64,000 nt of DNA. It comes from Campanula takesimana. Lineage: Eukaryota > Streptophyta > Magnoliopsida > Asterales > Campanulaceae. Positions within the stretch are counted from its first letter, which is position 1; each line of letters begins with the position of its first letter. The translations under genes and the position numbers were made by a program. Location: positions 1 through 64,000 of the forward strand of contig JAOWBW010000865.1 in NCBI GenBank assembly GCA_026119855.1. The letters run 5' to 3'. The notes beneath the pieces were generated by a model. It saw only the letters and a list, made by a program, of their open reading frames with translations, was not told where the DNA came from and searched no databases. Positions 22,590 through 33,253 of the stretch are shown in pieces.

Positions 22590-24890
22590 TGGGTACGAGA
22601 AGCCTCTTAGAATTTCCATTCTTCACCGAATATTTGCTTAGGATTCGTATGGTTGTAGAGACTTTGGCGCCTCTATGACATACGCATCCTAGATCGAACG
22701 TGATTGGCAGAAGCCTCGGCGTTTCTGTTTGCGAGAAATCCAGCATCTATTATTTTAGCATTTCCTAATATTTGCTTAGGATTCATATGGTTGTAGAGAC
22801 TTCGGCGCCTCTATGACATACGCATCCTAGATCGATCGCGATTGGCAGAAGCCTCGGCGTTTCTGTTTGCGAGAGATCCAGCATCTATTATTTTAGCATT
22901 TCCTAATATTTGCTTAGGATTCGTATGGTTGTAGAGACTTTGGCGCCTCTATGACATACGCATCCTAGATCTATCGTGATTGGCAGAAGCCTCGGCGTTT
23001 CTGTTTGCGAGAGATCCAGCATCTATTATTTTAGCATTTCCTAATATTTGCTTTAGGATTCGTATGGTTGTAGAGACTTTGGCGCCTCTATGACATACGC
23101 ATCCTAGATCGATCGTGATTGGAAGAAGCCTCGGCGTTTCTGTTTGCGAGAGATCCAGCATCTATTATTTTAGCATTTCCTAATATCTGCTTAGGATTCG
23201 TATGATTGTAGAGACTTTAGCGCCTCTATGACATACGCATCCTAGATCGATCGCGATTGGCAAAAGCCTCGGCGTTTCTGTTTGCGAGAGATCCAGCATC
23301 TATTATTTTAGCATTTCCAAATATTTGCTTAGGATTCGTATGGTTGTAGAGACTTCGGCGCCTCTATGACATACGCATCCTAGATCGATCGCGATTGGCA
23401 GAAGCCTCGGCGTTTCTGTTTGCGGGAGATCCAGCATCTATTTTAGCATTTCCTAATATTTGCTTAGGATTCGTATGGTTGTAGAGACTTTGGCGCCTCT
23501 ATGACATACGCATCCTAGATCGATCGTGATTGGCAGAAGCCTCGCGTTTCTGTTTGCGAGAGATCCAGCATCTATTATTTTAGCATTTCCTAATATTTGC
23601 TTAGGATTCGTATGGTTGTAGAGACTTCGGCGCCTCTATGACATACGCATCCTAGATCGATCGCGATTGGCAGAAGCCTCGGCGTTTCTGTTTGCGAGAG
23701 ATCCAGCATCTATTATTTTAGCATTTCCTAATATTTGCTTAGGATTCGTATGGTTGTAGAGACTTTGGCGCCTCTATGACATACGCATCCTAGATCGATC
23801 GTGATTGGCAGAAGCCTCGGCGTTTCTGTTTGCGAGAGATCCAGCATCTATTATTTTAGCATTTCCTAATATTTGCTTAGGATTCGTATGGTTGTAGAGA
23901 CTTTGGCGCCTCTATGACATACGCATCCTAGATCGATCGTGATTGGCAGAAGCCTCGGCGTTTCTGTTTGCGAGAGATCCAGCATCTATTTTAGCATTTC
24001 CTAATATTTGCTTAGGATTCGTATGGTTGTAGAGACTTTGGCGCCTCTATGACATACGCATCCTAGATCGATCGTGATTGGCAGAAGCCTCGGCGTTTCT
24101 GTTTGCGAGAGATCCAGCATCTATTATTTTAGCATTTCCTAATATTTGCTTAGGATTCGTATGATTGTAGAGACTTTGGCGCCTCTATGACATACGCATC
24201 CTAGATCGATCGCGATTGGCAAAAGCCTCGGCGTTTCTGTTTGCGAGGATCCAGCATCTATTATTTTAGCATTTCCTAATATTTGCTTAGGCTTCGTATG
24301 GCTGTAGAGACTTTGGCGCCTCTATGACATACGCATCCTAGATCGATCGCGATTGGCAAAAGCCTCTGCGTTTCTGTTTGCGATCCAGCATCTATTATTT
24401 TAGGCATTTCCTAATATTTGCTTAGGCTTCGTATGGTTGTAGAGACTTTGGCGCCTCTATGACATACGCATCCTAGATCGATCGCGATTGGCAGAAGCCT
24501 CGGCGTTTCTGTTATCGAGAGATCCAGCATCTATTATTAGGATTCGTACGGTTGTAGAGACTTCGGCGCCTCTATGACATACGTATCCTTGATCAATCGT
24601 GATTGGCAGGAGCCTCGGCGTTTCTGTTTGCGAGAGATCCAGCATCTATTATAGACTTCGGCGCCTCTATGACATACGTATCCTTGATCAATCGCGATTG
24701 GCAGAAGCCTCGGTGTTTCTGTTTGCGAGAGATCCAGCACCTATTATTAGGATTCGTATGATTGTAGAGACTTTGGTGCCTCTATGACATACGTATCCTT
24801 GATCGATCTTGGTTGGCAGAAGACTCGGCGTTTCGTTAGCACAATCGGCAGGAGCCCTGGCGATCCTGATTGCGTTTACCATTCCATCTT
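22590..24890 (+). repeat. 138-bp satellite array inside the element, about 14 full units plus shortened ones
   Basis: CAGCATCTAT starts at 22741, 22879, 23017 and 23156, which fixes the period at 138-139 bases. Units contain CTTAGGATTCGTATGGTTG, GGCGCCTCTATGACATACG and CCTCGGCGTTTCTG. The middle units are nearly identical, whereas the last three or four (24530-24890) are shortened and more diverged. Since 138 is divisible by three, open frames run through units on the minus strand; I do not regard them as genes. Confidence 0.93.
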
Positions 24891-25345
24891 GGGATTATTT
24901 AGACAACGTAATCTTTATTTTTCCCAAATGACTTCATTTCCTAACGAATGTTCGTTCTTCATACAGGATAGTGCCCGTAGGTTTATTATCCCTAGCAGAA
25001 GTCCGATGGCTCGCTTTTCCCTAATCGCTCTGAACTACGACCGGCTTGATTCCTCGGAGGATACGTAGGAAACCTGAAAAGGTTCAGCCACCCGACCGAC
25101 ATGGTCATCTCTCATCCCCAGCAAGTGCATTTTCCCCAGCAGAAAACGTTGTTCCCCATCAGAGGACAGTCCTTCCCAATTTCCCATCAGATTTGAACTA
25201 CGTTTGGCTTGATTCCCCCGCGGATACGTAGGTCGCCTGTCAAGGTCCAGCCGTTCCCTTACCTTTCCTCTGTTTTGAAACTCATGTTTCAGAACGGTTC
25301 CTATTTTTATCATCGACCCTCCATTGCCTTGCAAGAAGCGTCGCC
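24891..25345 (+). other. 3' interior end of the element with two hairpin motif copies
   Basis: Copies of GAACTACG...GGATACGTAGG occur at about 25031-25085 and 25194-25250, each followed by CCTGxxAAGGTxCAGCC. No coding signal. Confidence 0.55.
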
Positions 25346-25355
25346 GAGGGGCTAC
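25346..25355 (+). other. Polypurine tract of the Ogre/Tat-like element
   Basis: GAGGGGCTAC directly precedes the 3' LTR start TGTTAGTACC. The tract is short and contains pyrimidines at its end. Confidence 0.55.
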
Positions 25356-26475
25356 TGTTAGTACCCGATCTGAAAATGAGTTTGTTAGGGCTTTCCCAAA
25401 TATACAAGGACTTTATGGGAATTAGAAAACTTGCAAAGACTTGTCCCGGATTCCCAAAAATAGCTCAATGATCTAGAAAACATTAAATATGGACATTTAG
25501 GGTTGCCTTGTATGAACAGTAAAACCCTAGCTTGAATTTCAAGTCAGCGCGCAACGATGGCCACGCGGCCACTTTCGCCGCCGCCCTCAATATTGGCCAC
25601 GCGGCCACTTTCGCCGCCGCCCTCAATATTGGCCACGCGGCCACATCCGCCCCGGATGATCTGGACCATCAGATCTTCCCCTCAGTTTACTATATAAACC
25701 AATCTCATGCTATTGGTTTAGGGGGATCCGAATTTGAGAGTTCTTAAACACAATTTTGCTCTCTAATTAGCATTCAAACCTCCAAGAAGATCAAGGTTTA
25801 TTTCTTGCCAACATAGGTAAGTTTTCTAACTTATTTCTTCACGTTCTTGCATTATTTCTAATGTAGATCTTTAATATTCATATTCTTAATATGTTTATTC
25901 ATGTGTTCTTCATAATATTCATATGCCTAACATCTTTATTCCTATTTTCTTCATGACATTCATATGTTCATAGTATGTTCTTCGCGTGTTCTTCGTGTTC
26001 ATAGATTAAAACCTTATTTATGCTATATTTAGGGTTGTGATCTTCATAATTACATGTTATTTCATAGCCGATGATGATCGAGGGTTCATCAACCCGAGGA
26101 TGATCTAGGAACTACTTCTAAACCCTAATCTTTAGGTAATTCCCCCCTCATTATGCATGATCCCGATTCTTCTGCCTATTCTAATTCTCTCGAACTACGC
26201 TGACCTGAGCTTCTCACATTGAGAGGAACGTAGGCAATCTTCGGATCCGGTCTCAAACACTAACACACTACTAACACATTCATCATGATAGAAAGACCGA
26301 TCATTCGGGCAATAGGAGTGATAACGTTCAATATTCTTCTCTTGTTGTAATTTGACCCCCGAACCCATTAAACATGCTTTTTCTCAAAGTTTTGGCTATA
26401 ATTAAAACGGCGTGGCGACTCTCATAATTTTAATGTTACTATGAATATTCTCAAATTCAAACACACGTATTCACA
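25356..26475 (+). repeat. 3' LTR of the Ogre/Tat-like element (1120 bp)
   Basis: Matches 12598-13665 along its length. Length differences come mainly from an extra GGCCACGCGGCCACTTTCGC unit (about 25557-25645) and from a short-repeat zone of TTCATATG/TTCTTC words at about 25870-26010. TATA box ACTATATAAACC at about 25688. Confidence 0.9.
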
Positions 26476-27251
26476 GGACCATGACTTATGTCCAATATGA
26501 TATCGCGTGACAAAGGGATTATGATATGTTCTATAAGGTTACTTTGGGCTTTCAAAGTTATACTAATTGGGTAGTCATAATGGCTTGCTAGAGTCCGCTT
26601 ATGATTTACGAGGTCTTCGGACTCGTTGCCAACATAGTATAATCCTATTGGGTCACACACGCAGAACGGATCTTTCTTGGCACGAAAAACGAGAAAAAAC
26701 TGGGAAGTGGAAAAACCATCCGTACGGATGGTTTGGACTAGCCGTACGGATAGTTTGTCCGCTGACGAGTTTTTGTCAGATTTCTTTCTGGGAAAGGAAT
26801 CCTTTAACCTAATGGAATTAGGTTTCTCCCAGTTTATATTCTGTGTTCTCTTCAGCCGGAAACTAAGCCTTAGGCATTGATTTTGGAAATCAACAAGAGT
26901 TTCTTGGAGAGAGAAAAACACATATTATACTTAGGTTATTGGGGTTTGATTTTTGCTCATCATCAAACCATAATAATCAAAGGGAGATTGAAGAATGGTT
27001 CTTCAACCATGTTTTTCAAGCCTAAGGATCTAGCAGTCAAATCAAGAAGCGTTCTTGAGTCCGTTCGATGTGTGGATACTGATAGAGGGTGTTTGCGTTA
27101 GCACCTTAAAGTCCGTGTTCATGGATTCGATCTTCAAGGGTATGTTTCTTTCATCTTGTATTTAAGTTAATCAACATGCACGGATCTGGGATCTTGGGTG
27201 TTTGATTTATATGTTTAATTCCGCTGCGCATGATGCATCAAAACCCAACAG
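26476..27251 (+). repeat. 3' part of the copia 3 5' LTR
   Basis: Begins mid-LTR at GGACCATGAC and ends CAAAACCCAACA before the primer site. It matches the complement of 61879-62670 in the solo LTR. CCGTACGGAT words occur at about 26728 and 26748. Confidence 0.85.
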
Positions 27252-27252
27252 T

Positions 27253-27264
27253 GGTATCAGAGCC
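27253..27264 (+). other. Primer binding site of copia 3
   Basis: TGGTATCAGAGC, one base after the LTR end. Confidence 0.9.
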
Positions 27265-30200
27265 CCGTTCATTGTTGATTATTTTAGTATATCATGTTGA
27301 AATTATTTAATTCGATTATATGATATCTACATGATAATAAGATGAATGCGTGATTTGAGTTTTATATATGAGATATAAAGGTTTATGAGCATGAACATGT
27401 GGATTATGTGATTATTATATTGATTTGATCTATATGAATAATTGCATGTTGGGATTATCAATAAATAATTGGATTATGTGTATTGATAATTTAGATCTAA
27501 TTTATATATACAATAAATTGTTTATTCATGATATTGATTAGATCTAATTAAATTCGTAATCTGTAAATTCATGTTTCTGTAATCTGATTATGTATAAACA
27601 TGATATTGGATTTGGTCGAATTTCTGAAATTCTGAAAAACCTGGAAATCTGGGATCCTACCAATGGATCCGTACGGATGATTTGGATGATGCCAAACTGA
27701 TCCGTACGGCTAGTTTGGAAATTCTCAGATTTGATTTTGTTTTCTGATGTTCAGATTATTCTGTAAATTGTTTACAGAATTCGAATCTGGAAACTGGAAA
27801 CTGCTTTCAGACGGCTGGTTTTCGAAACCGTGTTTCCTGAAACAGTTTTCGGCCGAAGAATTCAAAAGGAATTGCAGAAATAAGAGTTCTAAAGAGTTTA
27901 GAACTGCTGTAATCTGTGAGATTAAGAGACAATGAAAGATCTTGAAACAAGTATCCAATCTATACGGGAATGTGGATGCCTTTTGGCTTAGTTTCGAACG
28001 TATAGAGAAGTTGCTTGGTTTCTTGATCTTAGCACGGAAATGTGGATGCCTTTTGGCTTAGTTTCGGCCGTGCGGTTTGTGCTTTCAATTTCAAGATGCT
28101 CTGCGGATACAGTTTCAGAATTCTGAAAGAGTTCAGAGTTTATGTGACATGTATGAAAGAGATGTACGGATAAATCTGGATGCTTCCAGAAACATCCGTA
28201 CGGATGGTTTGGGCATTACTGATTCTAATCTTTTTCAGACGGCAGGTTTTGAAAACCGTGTTTCCTGAAACAGATTTCAGTTCAGAAGTCCAAACTGTTA
28301 ATGAGATCAGAATCTTAAAGGAGTTTAAGATTGGCGTAATCTCAAAGTTTCAGAATTACCCCTATACAAAGTGCAAATTGTTTGCAAGAGAAGGAAACTA
28401 AATTTGGATTAATTCATTGCATGGACCAATGGCAGGCTTACGCCTTGTTTCTGGGAATGCGAATGAAATATCCAATCTGTAAATTATTTACAGATAATTT
28501 AGATTCCGTCCCCATTATGTTGCTTCATAATTAAATCACAAGATTTTGCTTCTGTTAATTAATTAGATTAGTTAACATCAGTTATGCAAAGACTATATTA
28601 TATTATGTTTGACATAATTAAATATATGATGCATATCTCTATGTAATAAACCTTCTTAAAACTTAAGTCATGTGTCAATCCATTATTAAAACACTTGTGA
28701 GTACACCGGGTATTTTTATGTGGGCTCTGCCAAAGCGAGGTGCATTAATTCTATCAGTGTATGAGCAAGATGATGAAAGAGTGATTCCTATACGTTTAAC
28801 GTGGTTTGACTTAATTAGGCTATCAAAAGACAAAGTTTTGGGCCTAAGACACAAGATGAGATTAAAACATGTTTGACATAAGATGTCTAACAATCTCATA
28901 AAGGATCTAAGAGTCATATATGATATGATTGACAAAGAGTTGTCTACCTAATTAATTTAATTTTGAGCAGTATCGCCAAAGCGGACTTGAAATTAAATTA
29001 AAGTTGGATCTTAGCCCACTTAAATTATATTATACAATTGCTGTATATGAATGTGTATAATTTAGTGGGAGTATTTATGAAATACATTATATGTCTCTAA
29101 ATGATAATGGTATGAAATATATGTGTATATTTATTTGCATATTTTGTAGAATGTCTTAAACTATAATCATGTATAATCACTGCAATAGACCCCACTTAAA
29201 GAGAATAAGATTAGCTTCCTTGACCTAGTCATGAGCTTAAGAATTGTTCTAAAGCAAGAACGGAAGTTATGAATTCTTAATAAATCTTATTTCTGAGAAA
29301 ACTAATGCCTTAAAGGTGGACAAAAACATTGATTAGAAACATGTGGATGATTCTATAGATGTCGATCGTCCTACGACTTGCTATCATGTGTTTGGAACTT
29401 TAGAAGTATCTAAAACATATGAATGCTTATGTGATAAGCAATCACGTAGGAAGCGTTCCTACAAGCAAGAAAGGCAAGAAGAGTTTGAGTTTGACTAGAG
29501 CCTAACATTCATGCGATGACTGAAAGGTATATTAATAAGTTCTCGTGTTTCGAACATGGAGAGACATATTAATTACCTTAGATGGCTCGGTAATCAAGTT
29601 AGTTTGGAACTAACAACGGATTTGATATTGATTCATGAGCGACATTTGATGTTTAAAATGCTATGTCTTAATATCAAATGGGAACCCTCTCAAACTCTAA
29701 AGATTAATAAGGAAAAGGATTTAAGATAAAGGCAAAACAAAAGTTGTCAAGCCTAAAAGGAAATATTTGTGGCAAAACCTAAAATCCAAAGAATGTAATT
29801 TGTACATTGGCAATAGGATTGACCGTTGGTGAAATTACAATTTGAATTAAAAGATCAAAAGGAAGGGTAGTTGGACTACCACTTCAAGTATTTATGTTAA
29901 GATTTCTACTTGTAAGGGTAAAGATTAACCTATGGTGCAATAATGATGCAATGGTTGCAACATTAATCATAGAAACTTGCGAAGTGTCTTTACCTAATAA
30001 GTTCATATTTGTTTTGAACAACTGGTGCTATGTTCTTGTTTTAAGTAGAAATATTATTTTGGTTTCTTCATTAGAAGATTATGGATATTTCTTATTTCGA
30101 ATAAGAAAGTGTTCCATTAAATATGATTTGCCTTATTGTATTGCTAATCATATAATGGGACTTAATATCCTTATCTTGGAAGAACAAAATAATGAGAATA

Positions 30201-32526
30201 ACGTAAATAATGGAAATCTGAATATAAGGATGTAATTGTTACATTCTTAAAAAGCATTAATGTCTATATCAAATGATAAGAAACACATATCTAAAATTCC
30301 ATGGGAGGGACTTTTAAATTCATATGATTTCGAATCATGTGATAGATGTGAATCTTAGAAATTGATCAAGATATCTTTTACTAATAGTAGTAAGAGGAAG
30401 TACTCTTTTGAACTTATACATTTTGATGTATGTAGTTTATTAAAGTAACAATGCTAGAAAGGATTTCAACACCTCATGGCAAAAGTATTGATGTACTCTG
30501 ATTAGATCAAAGTAATGAATATTTGAGCCTTGGACTCGATGAGAATTCTGCAGAAAGTCTGCAATTTAAGAAAAACAGAATCTGGAAACAGCAGCCGTAC
30601 GGATGATGCTCCAGAAGTTTACAGATTGTCTGTAAAACACAGTTTTTCGTCTCATAATAAATCAAACGGATCTTTAATTATCCTTCTGGATTATGTGCTG
30701 GAAACAGCTGCGATTACACTAAATTGAGATTCGTCTAAGGAGGTTCGTTATACCATATAAGATATGGAATGAAAGAAAACTTGGTTTGTCTTTCATAAAG
30801 ATTTATGATGTGATGCTTTGAGAAAAGTGTTGTCTGGGACAAAATCACACCTAAATCTTATAAATGTATTTTATGGGATATCTTAATGATATTAATTTTA
30901 CACCCTTTAGAGTACAAATCGTTTGTCACTCTAAATAGCACTTTTTAGATAAATCGTTATCTCTAAAGAACTAGTGGGAGTAAAATGTATCTCGAAGAGT
31001 TCGAGACCCAAAAATGACATGGAACCTAAGATGGAAGTTGAATAAAGTTTCACAAGGAGTTGTGAAAATTTGTTCAAGTATACACAAGAAATTTGTATAA
31101 CTGATAGGATACTATCTATAACAAGAAATATTGATTTCTCGTAATAGAAAGTAATATGGAAGATATCATTGCGAATGATTGACCTATTACCTATCAAGAT
31201 GCAAAGTCCGCTCCGGATTTATATCAATGACTTGGAGTCATAAAATCTAAAAGTGTATATTGATTAAGCAAGACTAATTGAGAAAAGTTAATTCATAATG
31301 TTGATTATGATGAAACTTTATCACCCGTAGTCATGCTTAATGTTATTAGAATTCTAATTGTCATGACTTAATATTTCGAATATGTAATATGACAGATGGA
31401 TGTCAAAACTATATTCCTTAACAGGAACTTACATTAGGATGTGTTTGATACAACCTAAAAGTTTTGATTGATCCATAAAATTCTAATAAAATATGCAAGT
31501 TGCAGAAATTCATGAGATGGATTGAAGCAAACTACTTGGAGTAAAATTTCATTTTGATGTAGTATTCAAAGAGTTTGAATTCATCAAAGATGAGACTTGT
31601 GATTATAATAAATTTAGTGGGAGCGTAATATTATTCCTAGTAATATATATATATGGTTTATATATAAATCATTTTGAAAGAGTTTCTAAATGAAAGACTT
31701 GGATAAAGCCGCCTACATCCTTGGACTGATTTATGGAGATAAATCTAAAAGGTTTATTGGTTAAAGTCAAAGTACTAATATTGACAATATAGTGAAAGGT
31801 TCACTATGCAAGACTCTTGGAGAGGTTACTTGTGAAAGTCTAATGAGCAAGAGTACATGATTAGGATTTCATATGCTTCGGCAATTGGATCCATCATGTA
31901 AGCCATATAAATGCACTAAGACCGGATGTCTCATATACTTGGAGTATGATGAGATAATACGAATCGGATCCTAGTGAAAGTCACTAGTTAAGAAACATCC
32001 TTAAGTACTTTAGAAGAACTAAATGATGCATTCTTGATCTTTGATGAAATATAAGATGATCCTGTAAATAGTTACAAAGATGCATTCTTACAAACCATCA
32101 AAGATAAATATTGCAGTATAAATACATGTTTACGTCTAATAATGGTGTTAGAAGAGTTCTAAATGGACCATTACTATTCTACAAAAGGTTGAGTATCTAG
32201 TGGCATGAGATGCAACTAGAAAAATGTTATGATTAAGATTCTAATTAGTAAACTAGAAATCGTTTCTAGTGTTACTAATTTAATGTACCTTCATTGTGTC
32301 AATAATCATTATTGCACAAGTAAAGGGACTAATATCTTATCTAGACATATACTCAGACATTTCTATCTTACTCGAGAAATCGTCAAAGATGGGAGATGTT
32401 AAAATATGCAAAATACCTTATGATAATAACAAGGATAATCATCCTACATAAGCTCGTTTGGAATTATGATGGAGATCATAACTAAGCTCAATGGGTATTG
32501 GATACACCTTGATTGGGCCTAGTACA
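27265..32526 (+). pseudogene. pol: Copia 3 interior with heavily decayed gag-pol
   Basis: No long ORF remains. RT remnants can still be read between stops: an SPVVMLNVIRI-like block near 31322-31350, a QMDVKT block near 31392, a GLKQT block near 31520, and the segment after the active site with a KDLG-like stretch near 31690. A block resembling the RNase H side lies at about 31890-32000. Upstream of about 29150 the interior is very AT-rich with no recognisable gag. CCGTACGGAT words recur (27668, 27704, 28197, 30596). The density of stops shows a much older copy than copia 1 or copia 2. Confidence 0.65.
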
Positions 32527-32536
32527 AGTGGGAGAT
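32527..32536 (+). other. Polypurine tract of copia 3
   Basis: AAGTGGGAGAT directly precedes TGTTGGATATTATGCCC, the LTR start. Confidence 0.8.
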
Positions 32537-33153
32537 TGTTGGATATTATGCCCTAGGCCCTTGAGAAAGGCCTATGCGTTATATCATAGCTTCATTGTTA
32601 TAGAGATAACAAACCCGATTATTATATCTTTTGCATGTTTATTATAATAATCATTGTCCCTAGCACTTATGAAGGGCTAGCATGAGTTTAATGGATAATC
32701 ATATGATGATTATAGCGCATAGGATGCGGATTAAACTTGTGGGTACATGTTGGAGAACAAGTACTGGATAGACCCGTTATGAGATTTATGTCATGGTCAA
32801 ATGTCATAATTAAATCTCATAATAGTTATATCATTTATCCTTAGACCTGAGATTATCATAGTCTTCCACATGATGAACATTATGTTTGACGTACTCAAAC
32901 GCTACCCCTAACCGGGTGGTTATAAAGGCTACGATTGGCATAATCGGATTCTTGTAGGGAAGAATGATAAGTCAAGATGGGATTTGTCCCTCTCTCAAGA
33001 GAGATATCTGCTTGGCCACTGGATGAGTGAGATTGATAATAGTGTACGGCCGTACCCAAATGAATTGAAGGGTTCAATGTTATTTGCTCATATCAATCTA
33101 CTCGGATCGAGAAAGCATTGGACAACATAAGTTGACGTGGACCATGACTATGT
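32537..33153 (+). repeat. 5' part of the copia 3 3' LTR, ending at the N gap
   Basis: TGTTGGATATTATGCCC to ACCATGACTATGT. It matches the complement of the right half of the solo LTR (about 62660-63243). The rest of the LTR falls in or beyond the gap. Confidence 0.9.
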
Positions 33154-33253
33154 NNNNNNNNNNNNNNNNNNNNNNNNNNNNNNNNNNNNNNNNNNNNNNN
33201 NNNNNNNNNNNNNNNNNNNNNNNNNNNNNNNNNNNNNNNNNNNNNNNNNNNNN
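33154..33253. other. Assembly gap, 100 N
   Basis: Exactly 100 N, a common placeholder for a gap of unknown length. Left of it is a copia 3 LTR on +, right of it the third gene of copia 2 on -. Both elements are cut mid-sequence, so a substantial amount of DNA must be missing. Confidence 0.97.

Larger units (their letters stand above)
12598..26475 (+). mobile_element. 13.9-kb non-autonomous Ty3/gypsy (Ogre/Tat-like) element with one Gag-like ORF and many tandem arrays
   Basis: Two closely similar LTRs (12598-13665 and 25356-26475) flank 11.7 kb. A primer site TGGCGACCCTGCTGGGGAC follows the first LTR after one base; to my knowledge it resembles those of Ogre elements (tRNA-Arg). The only long ORF (16707-17402) ends in a Cys/His motif of the Ogre/Tat Gag type. 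No protease, RT, RNase H or integrase is visible on either strand between 17403 and 25345. The interior is instead filled by at least six kinds of tandem array. This fits a large retrotransposon derivative (LARD) moved by an autonomous partner. The flanking pentamers CAGGT (12593-12597) and GGACC (26476-26480) differ, so there is no target duplication. Confidence 0.75.
26476..33153 (+). mobile_element. Copia 3: old, decayed Ty1/copia element with a cut 5' LTR and a gap-cut 3' LTR
   Basis: The end of a 5' LTR (26476-27251) is followed by the tRNA-Met primer site at 27253-27264. About 5.3 kb of interior has copia pol remnants full of stops, then the polypurine tract and a 3' LTR that runs into the N gap. 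The 15 bases before the gap (33139-33153) match 26476-26491, so the two LTR parts together give a complete LTR of about 1.38 kb. A solo LTR of the same family lies at 61879-63243 on the other strand. The first ~600 bases of the 5' LTR are missing. Confidence 0.8.

Noticed and set aside
22949..24740. Minus-strand frames with repeated LSQTETPRLLP peptides
   Set aside because: Unit length of the satellite is divisible by three, so long frames are expected by chance.
22590..24890. CRISPR-like regular repeats
   Set aside because: The 138-bp units follow each other without spacers, lie in a plant retrotransposon, and no cas-like gene is present. It is satellite DNA.
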